A stretch of DNA of 64,000 nt from Sipunculus nudus (taxonomy: Eukaryota > Annelida > Sipuncula > Golfingiida > Sipunculidae). Positions within the stretch are counted from its first letter, which is position 1. Each line of letters begins with the position of its first letter. A program made the translations under genes and the position numbers. The notes under the pieces were generated by a model. That model saw nothing but the letters and a program-made list of their open reading frames with translations. It did no database searches and was not told the origin of the DNA. This document shows, piece after piece, positions 50,684 through 63,500 of the stretch. The stretch is from the NCBI GenBank assembly GCA_026874595.1, contig CM049321.1, positions 10,277,979 to 10,341,978 on the forward strand. Direction: 5' to 3'.

Positions 50684-50856
50684 CTAAAAGCACTCTCTTC
50701 TAAACTCTAAAAAAAGGCCTGATTTTTCACAGATGGATCCCATTTGTGTATGGTCGCATGGGAAGTCGTTCCAACACCAGTTTGAGGAGCTCAGCAATGA
50801 TGCACAGTCTTCATCCCTGTCATTATGTTGTTGATTGTTGGGTTCAGAAGGGCATG
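50684..50856 (-). pseudogene. C-type lectin last-exon fragment (final B-type copy)
   Basis: The minus strand reads CPSEPNNQQHNDRDEDC, then WCWNDFPC and SICEKSG, and stays open to a TAG at 50684-50686. It corresponds to the second half of the last exon of the other lectin copies and is closest to B2 (shared NNQQHNDRDEDC). Homology stops abruptly near 50856, before the WIGGND half, and no other lectin exon was found upstream. It is the array's last trace: the ankyrin gene begins about 500 bases further on. The sequence 49,970-50,350 is also homologous to the downstream flank of the B1 lectin (11,140-11,440). Confidence 0.75.
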
Positions 50857-51374
50857 AATGCAATGTATTGCAATAAGGTACATAACAAACTTATTCATCA
50901 TATGTTAATGTTTTTACTTCAAATGCATTTGGAATCAAATTTTTCCCTAAATATGTGCTTTTTTTCAACATAAATATTGCAAAAGCAATAATTATTTCAG
51001 TAGAAAATTAGCTCATATCCTTCAGTACCAATCGTACAATACAGAAATTATAAAATAAAAACAGGAGCAAAGATCGATGTAAGGTTTAGCTAAAGCAGTT
51101 TGGAAAAAACGGACTTTATACTCAGAGTAAAAAGAATTTGACATGACATATTTAAATAATCAGATTGGTACTCATAGTATTCAGTATGGTTTCAATATTT
51201 ATTTATATTGTAAATTCAATTATTACATAGTAAACTGAAATTTCAATCCGTTTTCAATATGTCCCTTTACAGATTGTAGGGTTACACTGGAAAACTACAA
51301 TTGTTTCCAATCACAAATCGTTTTCAGAACAGTGAAGGCTTTTGCAAGTGAACAATTTTTTTTTGTCTTGTCAG

Positions 51375-51437
51375 GATGGAGACACATGTCTACATTTGCT
51401 GATGAAGAATCGGTTGCCAATGAAGGAAACAGAGATG
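51375..51437 (+). CDS. Ankyrin exon 1, first-helix half
   Basis: Reads DGDTCLHLLMKNRL, the first-helix consensus DG-T-L. The donor is taken as ATG|GTTCTT to keep phase 0, because no better GT is present. Confidence 0.65.
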
Positions 51438-53502
51438 GTTCTTCTATGTCTTACAATATAAATAACTAAAAAATCTTTATTTTCGAACCAAGCACATTGA
51501 ACCTTTAATCAACTGTTAACATATCCAGAAAATATATATTTGTCACATACATATAATCACTTACAGCTCAACACATAATATCATCAATAAATATTATTTT
51601 AAGAATTATTAATTTATTTTGAGACAACTGTTTTTATATTCAAGTATCATTTTATTATATAATGACTGATTTTTCAGCTTTTTCATCGAATGCTTCACGA
51701 GAACATTGATCTAAATCACCAAAATGAGGTATACAGTACGGATTTAAAGAAATATCGATGTTCTATTCTCTCTTTTAATTTTGCCAGCCTTAAGGACACT
51801 TATGCTTGACTAAATATATTATTAAATGTATATCCGTGTAAGTCTATTGTCGATATGTAGGTAGAAGAAGAGTGACGTCTTTTAAATAGACTGATTTATT
51901 TATTATCACACAAGCTTTCAAAGAGTACAGGCTTCTTCATCAGGATGTAAGTGGGGACAGTAAGAGAGATGTTTATGTACAGGAGAAATAGCCAAAGCAG
52001 GAATTATTTTCATTATAAAGCAGAGGAAGTGTTTTGTGTAAACAGTGAAAATACCAATGGCCAAAACACAAAAGAAACGCATGTTTCCCTGGCGGGCTCA
52101 GACTAGAAACTTCTTGGTTTTATTTGACATTTTTTAAATACTGGTCTGCATGTTTAAATATCAACATATTTTTTTATAAAAAAAACACGGTTTCCCTTAA
52201 AAAAGTTCCTTATGGCATGCTTTAATTTCAGGCTGGTGAAACAATTCTCGTTCTCGCTATGAAGAACCCACTGCTCTGTTTACCGGCGATGAAAAAGGTA
52301 ATATCAAAAGCTGATAATATTAGGACATGGCAATATCATTTTTTACCGTCATAGCTTTCAGTGAAAATGTACATAAACCAATTGGTACCTACTGGGAATT
52401 AGAGAAAAAAAATAAATAGTTTTATTTTGTCTGCAGGTTGTGCGATGCCTTTTAGACAGAAGTATTGATGTTAACATCCAGGACAGAGTAAGAAACCCAC
52501 CTTCACTAGATAAATAGAATCACTCGATTAAAACTGTTTTCAAATGAACAGCACATTAGCCGAGTGCGTGGGTAGTATTTAGCGTTCATATATCTTGATC
52601 TGGGAATGGAAAGTACCTGTTAGAGCTGGACCGGCTGTACAATTAAGACCTAGTCAATATAACAGATTAATGGTCTGAACCCACAAGTGCGTTTAAAAGC
52701 ATTTTTATATGATTTTGGGATGTATTCTATTACATAGTTTCTTTTAATAATTGTGTTAATATTTCTTTTGTAGAATGGAAATTCTGCTCTGCTCAATCTA
52801 TTTAAAAATACCTCTCTGATACCCGGAACAATGATAGAGGTAAAAACCAAACCTTTCCTGGTCGTTTTGTACAAAGTCCGTTCCGTTGTGATACATTTAT
52901 TTTTATCTTGAAATCACCACTAGTTAAAACCGAATACCCTTTTTTAGTACGCCCCAATTTTGCATTATAGCAGATTGGGATTTGATATCGTCAAGACTAG
53001 TTTTATGGAAAGGAACGCTAATATAGCATGAACGTCTTCTTCTGCATAATATACCTACCAGGGATTCTCAGTATCTAAATAATGCGGCATTTATTATGAA
53101 GCAATCTTATCGATACACTAGAAGTAAAATGTGCTTCGATGGCACTTTTTGCAGGTTTTGCAAGAGCTACTTTCCCACGGTGCAGACACATCATGCATAA
53201 ACAAGGTAGGATATAAACAATCTTAATTAAATATTGTAATATGTACAGACGTCACTCAAATTGTATTTTTGATTGTGCTTGTGCAACATCCTTTATGGCA
53301 ATTTGCAGCGTGGCGAGACGGGATTCCATATTACGTTTCACAACAGGGAGTTAGATTTTACAGAATGCCAACAGGTATGCTTCTTTAGGTTAAGTATTTT
53401 TTAAATGTCATCTATTATGAGATATGATATCTGCACGTCCTAATCTATACTGCAGCAAAACCTGAGCGGATTATTTGAATATGAATTATGCCGGCTTATT
53501 TT

Positions 53503-53547
<45 letters not shown>

Positions 53548-56500
53548 TACATAAATTCATACAACAATATTTTAATATCTCCTCTCGACCGACCTTCCTC
53601 AAGAAAAAAAAATATCTCGGGAAAAAAATTCTTTTTCTTTCACATAAAATGAACAACGACACCAGGCCCTAGTTTTGACCTATTTGATACACATGGCCCG
53701 ATACCTTTTAAAGATGGTGGATGCCTACCGTTTAAGCTGTTAGTTAAATTCAAATTTCTCCATATTTATATTTATTTACCTGAAACAGGCTTCATTCGAG
53801 CCCGTTAAAACAAATCACACAGGAAATCACACGTTCCAGCATCAAAGCCAACAGTGCCTGGGTGTATCTCATATCCTATATACCTTAACTGCACTTTAAC
53901 AACAAAGAAACATATACAGTAGTGGCAATATATACAACCACACATGAGTGACTACTTTAAATCAATATATTGTTCCCTGAAAGGTGTAAGTTCAAGATGG
54001 GTTTAAGACAGGAAAATATTTTTAAAGACCCTTAAGACGACTTAATAAATTGAAACAAAAATTCTGGCTGAGTATATACATTTACTCTTTAAAAAACATC
54101 TCCTTATTTTTCTTATTACAGATACGTGATATGTTAATAACCAAGGGGGCGAATATAAACCAGCAAGATTCGGTAAGTACGATCACATGATGTATTCATT
54201 AAATAATGTTCCGCTATTCAATAAGAATTGTTTCATAAATCAGAAGATATCAAAATTAAATATATAGAGCCCATATATATGTTCTTAATACAATCATTCA
54301 GATGCCTCCATAACAGTGGAAGATGATATTTAATCACATTTTCTTGAAACAACCTAGCTTTTACACAATGTGTTTTCCTGTAGGAAGGCAACACTCTGCT
54401 GGGACTAGCCTTGAGCAATTATCATCACGAGGGGGGAAACAAGGTATACGTAAGCAGATAAAGGAAAAGATGCTCTCATACATAATTTTTAAGTGGGGCC
54501 TTCTTGCCTGCCTATCTCAAATATTAAGTAAATAATAATGAGATGAACCAAATAGTGTGAAAAACGCTAGGAAAAGGTCAGATAAGTAATAGTTGTAAGG
54601 AAATGACCCAGAAAAGTAAAAAAAAATAACTCTGCACTAATAGCCATTCAAGCGCCTGTGTGCACACACACAGACACACATATATATATACATTTTGTAA
54701 TTTTGACCTCTTGAACCGTTTTAGAAAAATATTTTCAAAACGAAATTTCAAGATAAGATCTTCTTTGCTGTTTACTCTTTGGCATACAATAATCTTTACT
54801 CCAGCATTTGCAAACCTGTGCAAAACAAATTTTTCTTTTGCAATCCTATCATTCATATATTCAAACTGTTTCCGCGTTTCTTTTGTGCGTTAAGTGATTT
54901 GGTATTTTTCTCGTCAACATAAAACGAATAGTCTTTCTCATCGTGTTTTCCTCTAAAGGCTGTCGTCGAGACGGTTCTCCCACTGCTAGAAGCCGGTTCA
55001 AATCCTCTCATTCAAGACCAGGTAATGTATACCAAGAAGATTTATTTTAAAGGGACATACTCGGACATAAAAGATCCTGGCAAATCTGTCCCCCCGAATT
55101 TGATTGTTCGATACTCGTCCCGGATGGGATCGGCCATTGTACTTAGCTCCCCTGCTTATCTTGACACCTAATTAAGCCCCGCCGGGCGAATTGCCCGGTC
55201 CGATGTGGTCTGCGCTCCTCACAGCAAACCCTCCGTCCATCATACTAGCTGTGACTTTAAGAATAAAAAAAACAACGGAATTTTCTTGTTCTACGCATTC
55301 AATAATTAAAAGATAAGTTCATGCGCATAACGGCGCATTTTGTAAACGTTTATACAAATTATGTCAGTATAGTTAATAAATTGTGCTAACTATTGTTGGG
55401 AGAACCGATTGTCATACAATGTATATTAGCCAGGGCATTTATTTTTACTTCTATTTTGAAAGAATTGAATTTGCTTCAGTATATTTATGAGATAAAATTT
55501 CATCATTATGTAAATATAATAATTTAGGAAATGTTAATCATAAAATGTATTTAATTTACACAATATAGTATATTATATAGAAATTCTTTATCCAGTTTTG
55601 TTTTAGTTTAAACATATTTATTATCACATGTCTTGCATAAGTTTTCGGGCGCTTGTAGATTATCCCATATCGAGCACATGTAAAGGGTCTCCTGTTTATC
55701 AAAACTTTGTCCATCAGTAGCATATCTTCCTCTATTATCAGATCCTCTAGGTCCTTCTCTATCATCTAGCATTTATCTCGTCTATGGTCAGATGTTCATC
55801 GCAATGAGCTTCATAATCAACGATATCGTCCTCATAGCCCGCCGTGATTAGTGTTTTGGTATGTTGTCAAGGATTCCGACGCAGTTTTCTCGCGGTAATC
55901 AACGTAATCAGAGGAGCCATCCTCCACACATGAGATCTGTCTATGCAATTTCCACGATATATCTCACGCACACGTCCGTGCGCACTGCACGCTTTTACTC
56001 TGAAATCGAGCCATTTCGCTTGGCAATAATTAAGGCAATGGAGCAAATATAGAACATGCATGACAACATTAATTTAAAATATAACAATTTTAATAAAACA
56101 ATTATATTATTGTCTGTTTGTTTTGTTTTTAAATGTTTTAAAACCCGGGGTACTACATTGCGGCGTGATATCGGTGACCTCGCGTTGTAAATATATACAA
56201 ACCAATATTATGTGCCACCCGGTTTAAGCATGTGTTTGGTAAACCTTGGTGACGTCCGGGTCCCACTCGGAACAGCTCGCTTAATCTTCGAGTACATGGT
56301 CTCGGAAGAATACGAAACTGGACGAGGAGTTCCGAGTGGTCTGGGTCCATGTGGTCCCTCATGTTTGTATACAGTGGTTGCCTCGAAGCCGCTGAAGATG
56401 CGTACCGTGTGTACAAGCAAGTGCAGGGACCTATCATTGTCTCAGTAAATCTTGACCTTGTGCGGAGATTGCAGAGGAGCAGTATCCTACTTTTTTGCAC

Positions 56501-57512
56501 AATCACACGGTGGCGCTATTCAAGACCCTCCGCGATAAGGCTCGACAGTGCCTGGCGCAGGCACCCAGGCGAGTCGGGTTTATCACGTAGCTGCGAGGTT
56601 TTTATCAGATTCCGCAAGTAACATCGGACCGTCCATAAACCCTGATTATGCACTCCTTTCCATTTAATTTTCTTGTTCACACACTGGAAAAGACCATATT
56701 AAACGCTCAGATAGATCTTCTAAATATTCCTTGTTTATAAAAGATAAATATTTTGTTGGATTTCTCATTTATGTTGCCAATGTCTAAATCAAATTGTTTT
56801 TTGTTTGATATATTACAAGTGTATTTACATGCTGGACGTCATTAGACTATTTCTGGAGTTTAAACTGTTGAACATATACGCTATTTAGACGCATGTATGT
56901 AATACAAATTCAGAAGATTTCAGCATCTGTTTGGTTGTATGACTTTCACTTAGGAACATGTTCTTGAATCACTCTGATGTGTGCTACTTTTTTCAGGACG
57001 GGGACACTGCGGCAATGAGTGTTTGCAAACTTTGGAACAGACATGAGAAACCACAGGTCCGTAACACCACATATTCAGTTTCATACACTCACCAAATTAC
57101 ACTTTGTCATCAAAACATGAAATCTTGCCGTTTGCGCCGAAACCGATGAACAGTAATGGAGCTTCACGTATAATTCTTAATCGACCCCGATAAATCAGCA
57201 GCATATATTTGATCTCATCTTTATATATTATTAAAATTTGGTATGATAATCGACCATATATTATAGTATTGCAGTTTTCCTTTGCAACTGGTTTTGTTTT
57301 GAGTAAATGGGTCGCTTCCTAGAGTATGTTGAGTTGCCGTGTCAACGTAAATGATATATAGGTCAAGACAGATCACTGATCCTTTTTTTCTTTTTTTTTC
57401 TTAATTACTATGCTTAAGAATTCATTTTCAGAGTAATGGTAGCATCCTCTTGTTTTTCAAAAGGAGATTTATTTGGTGATCGTGTATCCTTATGTCTTGG
57501 GGATTGCGAAAG

Positions 57513-57574
<62 letters not shown>

Positions 57575-60500
57575 CTCTTATTTTGCAATATAGAAATCTA
57601 CAGACAACTAAACGTTCTATGTGCGTGGAAATAATAAAATAATCACAGGATGTTTACACTCTAATTTATGGTATTCACGCACGTTCTTTATGTTTTTTTT
57701 CTCAATGCGTACATCGCCATTTCTCAATTACATGAAGAGCCCAAGAACTTTCACAGCTAAATGTTCAAAGTAGACTACTTGGCGCGCCTTCTACAACAAT
57801 TCTGCATTGTTTTTTGTGCATTTTGTTTATGAGTTTTTTTACAGGGTCTTGAAGAGCTGTTGCAGAAATTAGTTTCCGGGAAAGATAGTGTAGAACTTCA
57901 GAACAAGGTACATAAAGCATTATTTTTTGTTTTATTAACATTGTATTCACTTTTACCTTGATTAATATAGTACAATCACTAATAAGGACTATTAAAGTTA
58001 TATTAACTTTCATTTTAGTAATTATCAAGTAAGAGATATAGTATAATTACTTATGATGATAACATTAATTAATACAAGGCTCGGAAGTTATATACAGGGA
58101 TTAAAAAAACGTGGTTGGTCATTTATTTGAGGAGCAAACATTTCTAGTACTGTTAACGAAAAGCCCCAAAGTCTATACCTTCCTGATAGTACCATGTAAT
58201 TAAACTTTATTCTTCTGAACGGGAGAAAATTGCAAATCTTTATTTTAATCTGAAACGTTCGATATGAATCTTTTTTAATCTTAAATGCAAAATTTGATCT
58301 ACTTTTTACATCTGACCAAAGCTATGCCATTATGGATGTGCCTCCCTCATATATACTAGTATATCTACCAGTCCGATGTGGAAGTATATGTGTGTACATG
58401 TGCATATGTGCTTCTGAATGTATGTTTGGTAATTAATTGTATTTTAAATCTATTCATTTAACTATCACAATTTATAAAAATAATAGTGTCACATTCACAT
58501 TTACAAGGTTTAAACATGAATATAAAAATGTGAAATGTAAAGCAATTAATCCAAACAGATAAAACATATGTAAAATAAATCTAAATACATTGGTTAAAGG
58601 GCAAGCACTCAGAGCAGATTTCTACCAGAAGGAAAATTCATTGATTGGTCCCCAGAGGCTGGAGTGATTAGTGATTCCTCATTATTATCTAATCTGACCA
58701 CCCTTCCTGGCGCTGCTGCCCAGCACTGTCTAGTGCAGTACTTTACACACTGGTGTGTAATGATGCTTCAGTTGACCAGTGCATCTGGGTAGGGCTGTGT
58801 CACTGCATATGAGTATGCAGCCATCCAAACTGTGTTTGCTTATGGGAGTTTACAGGCCAGTGGCCCAAGTTACGGCCACTGGGAAGGGTATTATACAGCT
58901 TTTGACTTATTTCCCATCCACTCACTCTCTCTCTTTATATTTATAGCTGTCCTTTGTTTTATTCGGCTCTTTGTTAAAAAAAAACAACATATATTATGCA
59001 TCTTTTGACTTATATACCATACACTCACACTATCTCATATTCTGTGAATTGTCAGGAAAAATTATATGTTCGGAAAATAACAAGGATGTCATTCCTGCTC
59101 AGTCAATAGAATTGGAAACGTTTGATTAATGAATCATTCTGAATGTTTGGGGGTATTTTACAATTAAATGTACATCAAATAAATATTATATAACTATATT
59201 TTCAAATGGGATTTTATAGTTTGAATTTTTGTATCATTCACTGCCAGGACCAACAAAAACTGAAAGATGATAAAATAACATTTTAATATAACAAAAATCT
59301 AATAAAAAAATACAAAAAAAAACAAATCCCCACACCGGTCACATCCCCAGTGTGGAACACAATGTCAGTATGCATTATAGGAAAGAAAAGCTCACGCCGA
59401 CTTTACCAGCACCATTGAAATTCTTTGTGCTGGGCTATCTCATTATGGACTATTATTAATTCTATGTGAAATGACTGAGATAAAAAATAGCTGAGGTAAT
59501 AATGTAATGGCTGAAGTAATAATGGCAAAATGGAAAATTACAGGTAGGATTAAATTTTATTTTGGAATTTAATTGTCACAAATTATCTACATTGAAAGTT
59601 TGTTGTACATTGGAATACATACCATGACACTTAAAAAAAATTATTTGCATTTTATTTATTTTGCATTGATAGGTATGATTTATTATGTTAGTTTTGCAAT
59701 ACAAAATGAATAATAATTCCCTTGGATGAATCATCAGGGTCATTGTGTATACTTGATTAGCTTTATGGATAAAAAATTAGTTACACTGTCATCATATGGT
59801 CAAAAATGGCGAGTATTAAGCGAATTTACTGAGTACATTTTGATCTTGCAATTTTCCTTTGAACCCCTTTTAAATACTAAAACTGAATGTATATCAAAGG
59901 TAACTCATGCTATAGAGAAATGTTTGTCAATTTGTCAAGTCTATTGTCAATCTCCTTTTAAGGAATCCTATGGTATTAACCTGGTTAATAAATGTCCTAG
60001 TCCAAAAAGTCATGTTTAAAATGAGTTTCTACCACTTGCAGTTTGCAGCTAACCTGTGACCTTTTGAATTTCAAAATTTCATTCCAGTATATAGTATAGA
60101 CAGGAACATGTAAAAATTGAAGTTCACTACAGATCAGCATCCATGTCACCACCATCAAATTGCTGATTCAGTTCATTATCGATGTCCTCTGTTTCAGTGA
60201 GTATTTTTCCACAGTTTTCATCTGTGTCTATGAATGATTCATCCCTTTTATTCTTTAGTTTAACCAATACCCTTCAGATTCGACAAGAGATTAATTCCAA
60301 ATGTGTAGGGCTTACGTTTGTGCACTTTTGTTCACTTCTTCTGTCTGTTGTGACCCACTGAGAGGCGTCTTTGAGAGATACTTGTAACTGGTCGTTCTAC
60401 GTGCTCATTCCAGTCTAAGATGACGAGGCCGTACACACCTTGTAATAATCATCATTTCGATATGCACACTTTTGTCCAAATACTGCGAGGTGGCATTATT

Positions 60501-63500
60501 TGGACTTTCAATGAAGAAAGTTTCTTTGTTCTCCCCAAAATCACCGGGAATTTTGCAAACAGTCAATGAGTGAATAAAATCACACAAGAGTTTTATGGTT
60601 TTAGGGTCTTTCACAACAAAAAAATGGGAATAAACATACTTTCTTTTTATGCAGAATCTGTGTGACACTTTTCATAAATGTCCTGAAAATGCAAAGTTGC
60701 ACAGTCCAATATTCACGAAGTGTTGTTGCACATCCATTACAATCTTTCATGCTCCAGTAAACATGGTTTCTTAGTAAAGCCCCTTATCGCCAATTTCGGG
60801 GTGCCAATTTTTACCCTTCCACTTCTTCGCACCATAGGATATATTTCGTACTCCAACTAGAACATATTTCGCTGCATGCCACTTCTCGTTAGTGCTTTGT
60901 GTGTCTTTCTGATTCTTTTTGACATGTTTATTTACAGAAAGGTTTCTGTCATGAGATATGTTAGCTATTTTTATGGGTTTTTTTCAATGATATAGTCAAA
61001 GTTGTTCCAATACAAATGCGTTCATGCCTTAGCCGTGATGACTTCCCTGTTTTTTTTCTACACATCTTGGGTGTTCATTGAATATCACTGAAACTTACAT
61101 GTCCTGGAGGGCCTATATTTTATCTCTTTTCTTCAATGAACATGTTCTGCATATGGCATTTTCCTGTATTATTACAAAGACCCTGGTTAAACAAAGGACA
61201 TATAAAACATATATAGAGAGAGTGAGTGTATGGAATATAAGTCAAATGGTGCATTATATACTCTGCCATTATATACTTTTTAATAGAACCAAGTAAAACA
61301 AAGGACAAATATACATATACAAAAAGAGTGAGTGAGTGGATGGGATATAAGTCAAAAGCTGTATAATACCCTTCCCAGTGTCTGTAACATCAATGGGTCA
61401 AGGATTGACCACCGGCCTGTAAGCTCCAACAAACAAACACAGTTTGGCTGGCCGCTATCACTACAGAGTACTGAATACTCATAGACAGTGCTGGACATCT
61501 GCGATAGGTAGAGCTAGGTGGTCAGATTAGATAATAATGAGGTATTACTAATCACCCCAGCCTCTGGGGACCCATCAAAGAATTTTCCTTCTGGTAGGAA
61601 GCTGGTTTGAGTGCTTGCCGTTTATGATGAACAAAGAAATGTTTTGATTGAATTAAACAAATGCTCGACAGGTAAGTTAATGTATCTAAAGAATGGGACG
61701 AATTTGACTTCCTTTATCTTGATTTAATCTTTCAGCTTGGGGAGACGCTGATGATGCGCGCTGCCTTCAGACAAAATGCTTACGTAAATAAACCTCTAAC
61801 CAGAACATATCTTAACATTCAGATTTAACAATTTCTGCTATTTTAATAAAATTATTTCAAATTAACAATTTATGATGCATAAGTGTCTTCCTAGTAGAAG
61901 ATATTTCTTGTTACATTGAATTAACGTATTTTGTCTAGCATTTCCTTATATTGTGTTACATAATTCGATTTCAAAACAGGTATCCCTTAACTTTTCTTTT
62001 ACTTCTAATCATTTTTCCTCAGGCTGCTTCAATTATTGCAGAATTATAATGTGAGAGGATAAACACCACAGTAAAATCTCATCCGAGCAGCATACTGTGG
62101 CCTTGCATTTATTGTATACACCTGTGACTAATCTCTGATCTCTCAAATCTACCGACTTGCCTCAATAGACAGAGGGGCTTCCCTGAAATTTACCTTTACA
62201 CTTATTGATTCAGCGGAAAGTTCAATCATATTTTTTTTTAATTTTAGAGTTTCAATTCTGTATTACACTCCGTCTCAGTTGCCTTAAAGTTATCACTTTT
62301 CCTTGGACATAAAGTCTACCTACCCCGGCCTTATTGCCATAGACCTTATCATGTTAAAACTTGAGGGTAATTATGTATAAAATAATATTTTGTACCGTCT
62401 TAAGAGCACAAGGAAAAGCCAATTCATATCTCGTTGTGTAACGCCTCCTGCAAGTGTCGCTTGTGTAATTCGGTATATATCCCCTGTAGTTTCTAGAGGG
62501 TAGCACTGACCTCTTGGGTAATGTTCAAAGACTTCACCATTAGAATGATGGCTTAACATTTACATATTCCCATTTCACATCAGTGAGGATGGGTTTAGAA
62601 TACATTTAACAGGGTATGTTTTGCATTATCGTATATTTTTCTCTTTTATTCTGAAGATGATCATAATGTTGCTGGAGGCTGGGGCTTCAATTAATCACGC
62701 AGACAAGGTTCGTTTGAAATTGTATGTCCTACTAGAAAATGCAAGGCTAGTTAAGTTTTAATACTAGTATTCAAAACCGGAATACTTGTCAACCAATTAA
62801 TAGTTGTGCCGGATTAAATTTATGTTGGCCAAAAATGCTGTAAAATATCTTCTGCCACAAAAGTATTTCTTCGCACATAAAATGTTTAAATAAAATGTAA
62901 CCCGAGGATGTTTAACGCAACTGTCAAATCGAAATTGATGCATTTTGATGAGCAGAAGACTGGATTCCAAAGGTAACTCTACAGCTGGCGGCAGAGTAAA
63001 AGCCTCCTTAAATGTGAAGGACTGAAACATTCACATGTTGTCTTATATACGTATAAATACATAAAAAATTTCTCTCTTTTCATAATAAATCTTCTTGTGT
63101 GTGTAAAATATCATATATCTCATTCATAATTCAGGATGGACGGACAATACTCACACAAACCTTTAGTAAACACATACACTATGGAGATTACGGACTCATC
63201 GAGGTATGTTTGTGCTTGACCTTTTTACGTTTTTTCATCTTTCAAGGAAGAATTTATTTATTCATGATGTAAACATGGGTGAAACTTAAATGAGATGTCT
63301 CATTTCGAAATACAGCGTTGATATTTCTCTTGTTTTTTTGTTTTTTTTTTTTTCTTTCTTTTTTTCGCTTAATAAATAAATTTTATTTTACATTAAATAT
63401 AAGAATGCATTCATATAATGTCTGGATTTTTTCAAATTATAAAGTTTCTGGAGATCCTACTAGCGTTGGGCGCAGATGTTAATCACCAAAACAAGGTCTG

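Larger units (their letters stand above)
58599..61620 (-). mobile_element. 3-kb DNA transposon with long terminal inverted repeats
   Basis: 58,599-59,045 and about 61,175-61,620 are inverted copies of each other: outer ends GGCAAGCACTC, then CTACCAGAAGGAAAATTC, GGTCCCCAGAGGCTGG, TCATTATTATCTAATCTGAC and ACTGGGAAGGGTATTATACA. Each arm is about 450 bp and carries a small internal duplication (TTTTGACTTAT). The interior encodes the decayed transposase described separately. It sits wholly in ankyrin intron 12. Long arms recall Mutator-like elements, but no clear target duplication was found. Confidence 0.8.

Noticed and set aside
56153-56506. Protein gene in the GC-richer patch of ankyrin intron 10
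   Set aside because: Overlapping frames on both strands, no recognisable domain, and no splice context linking it to the gene.
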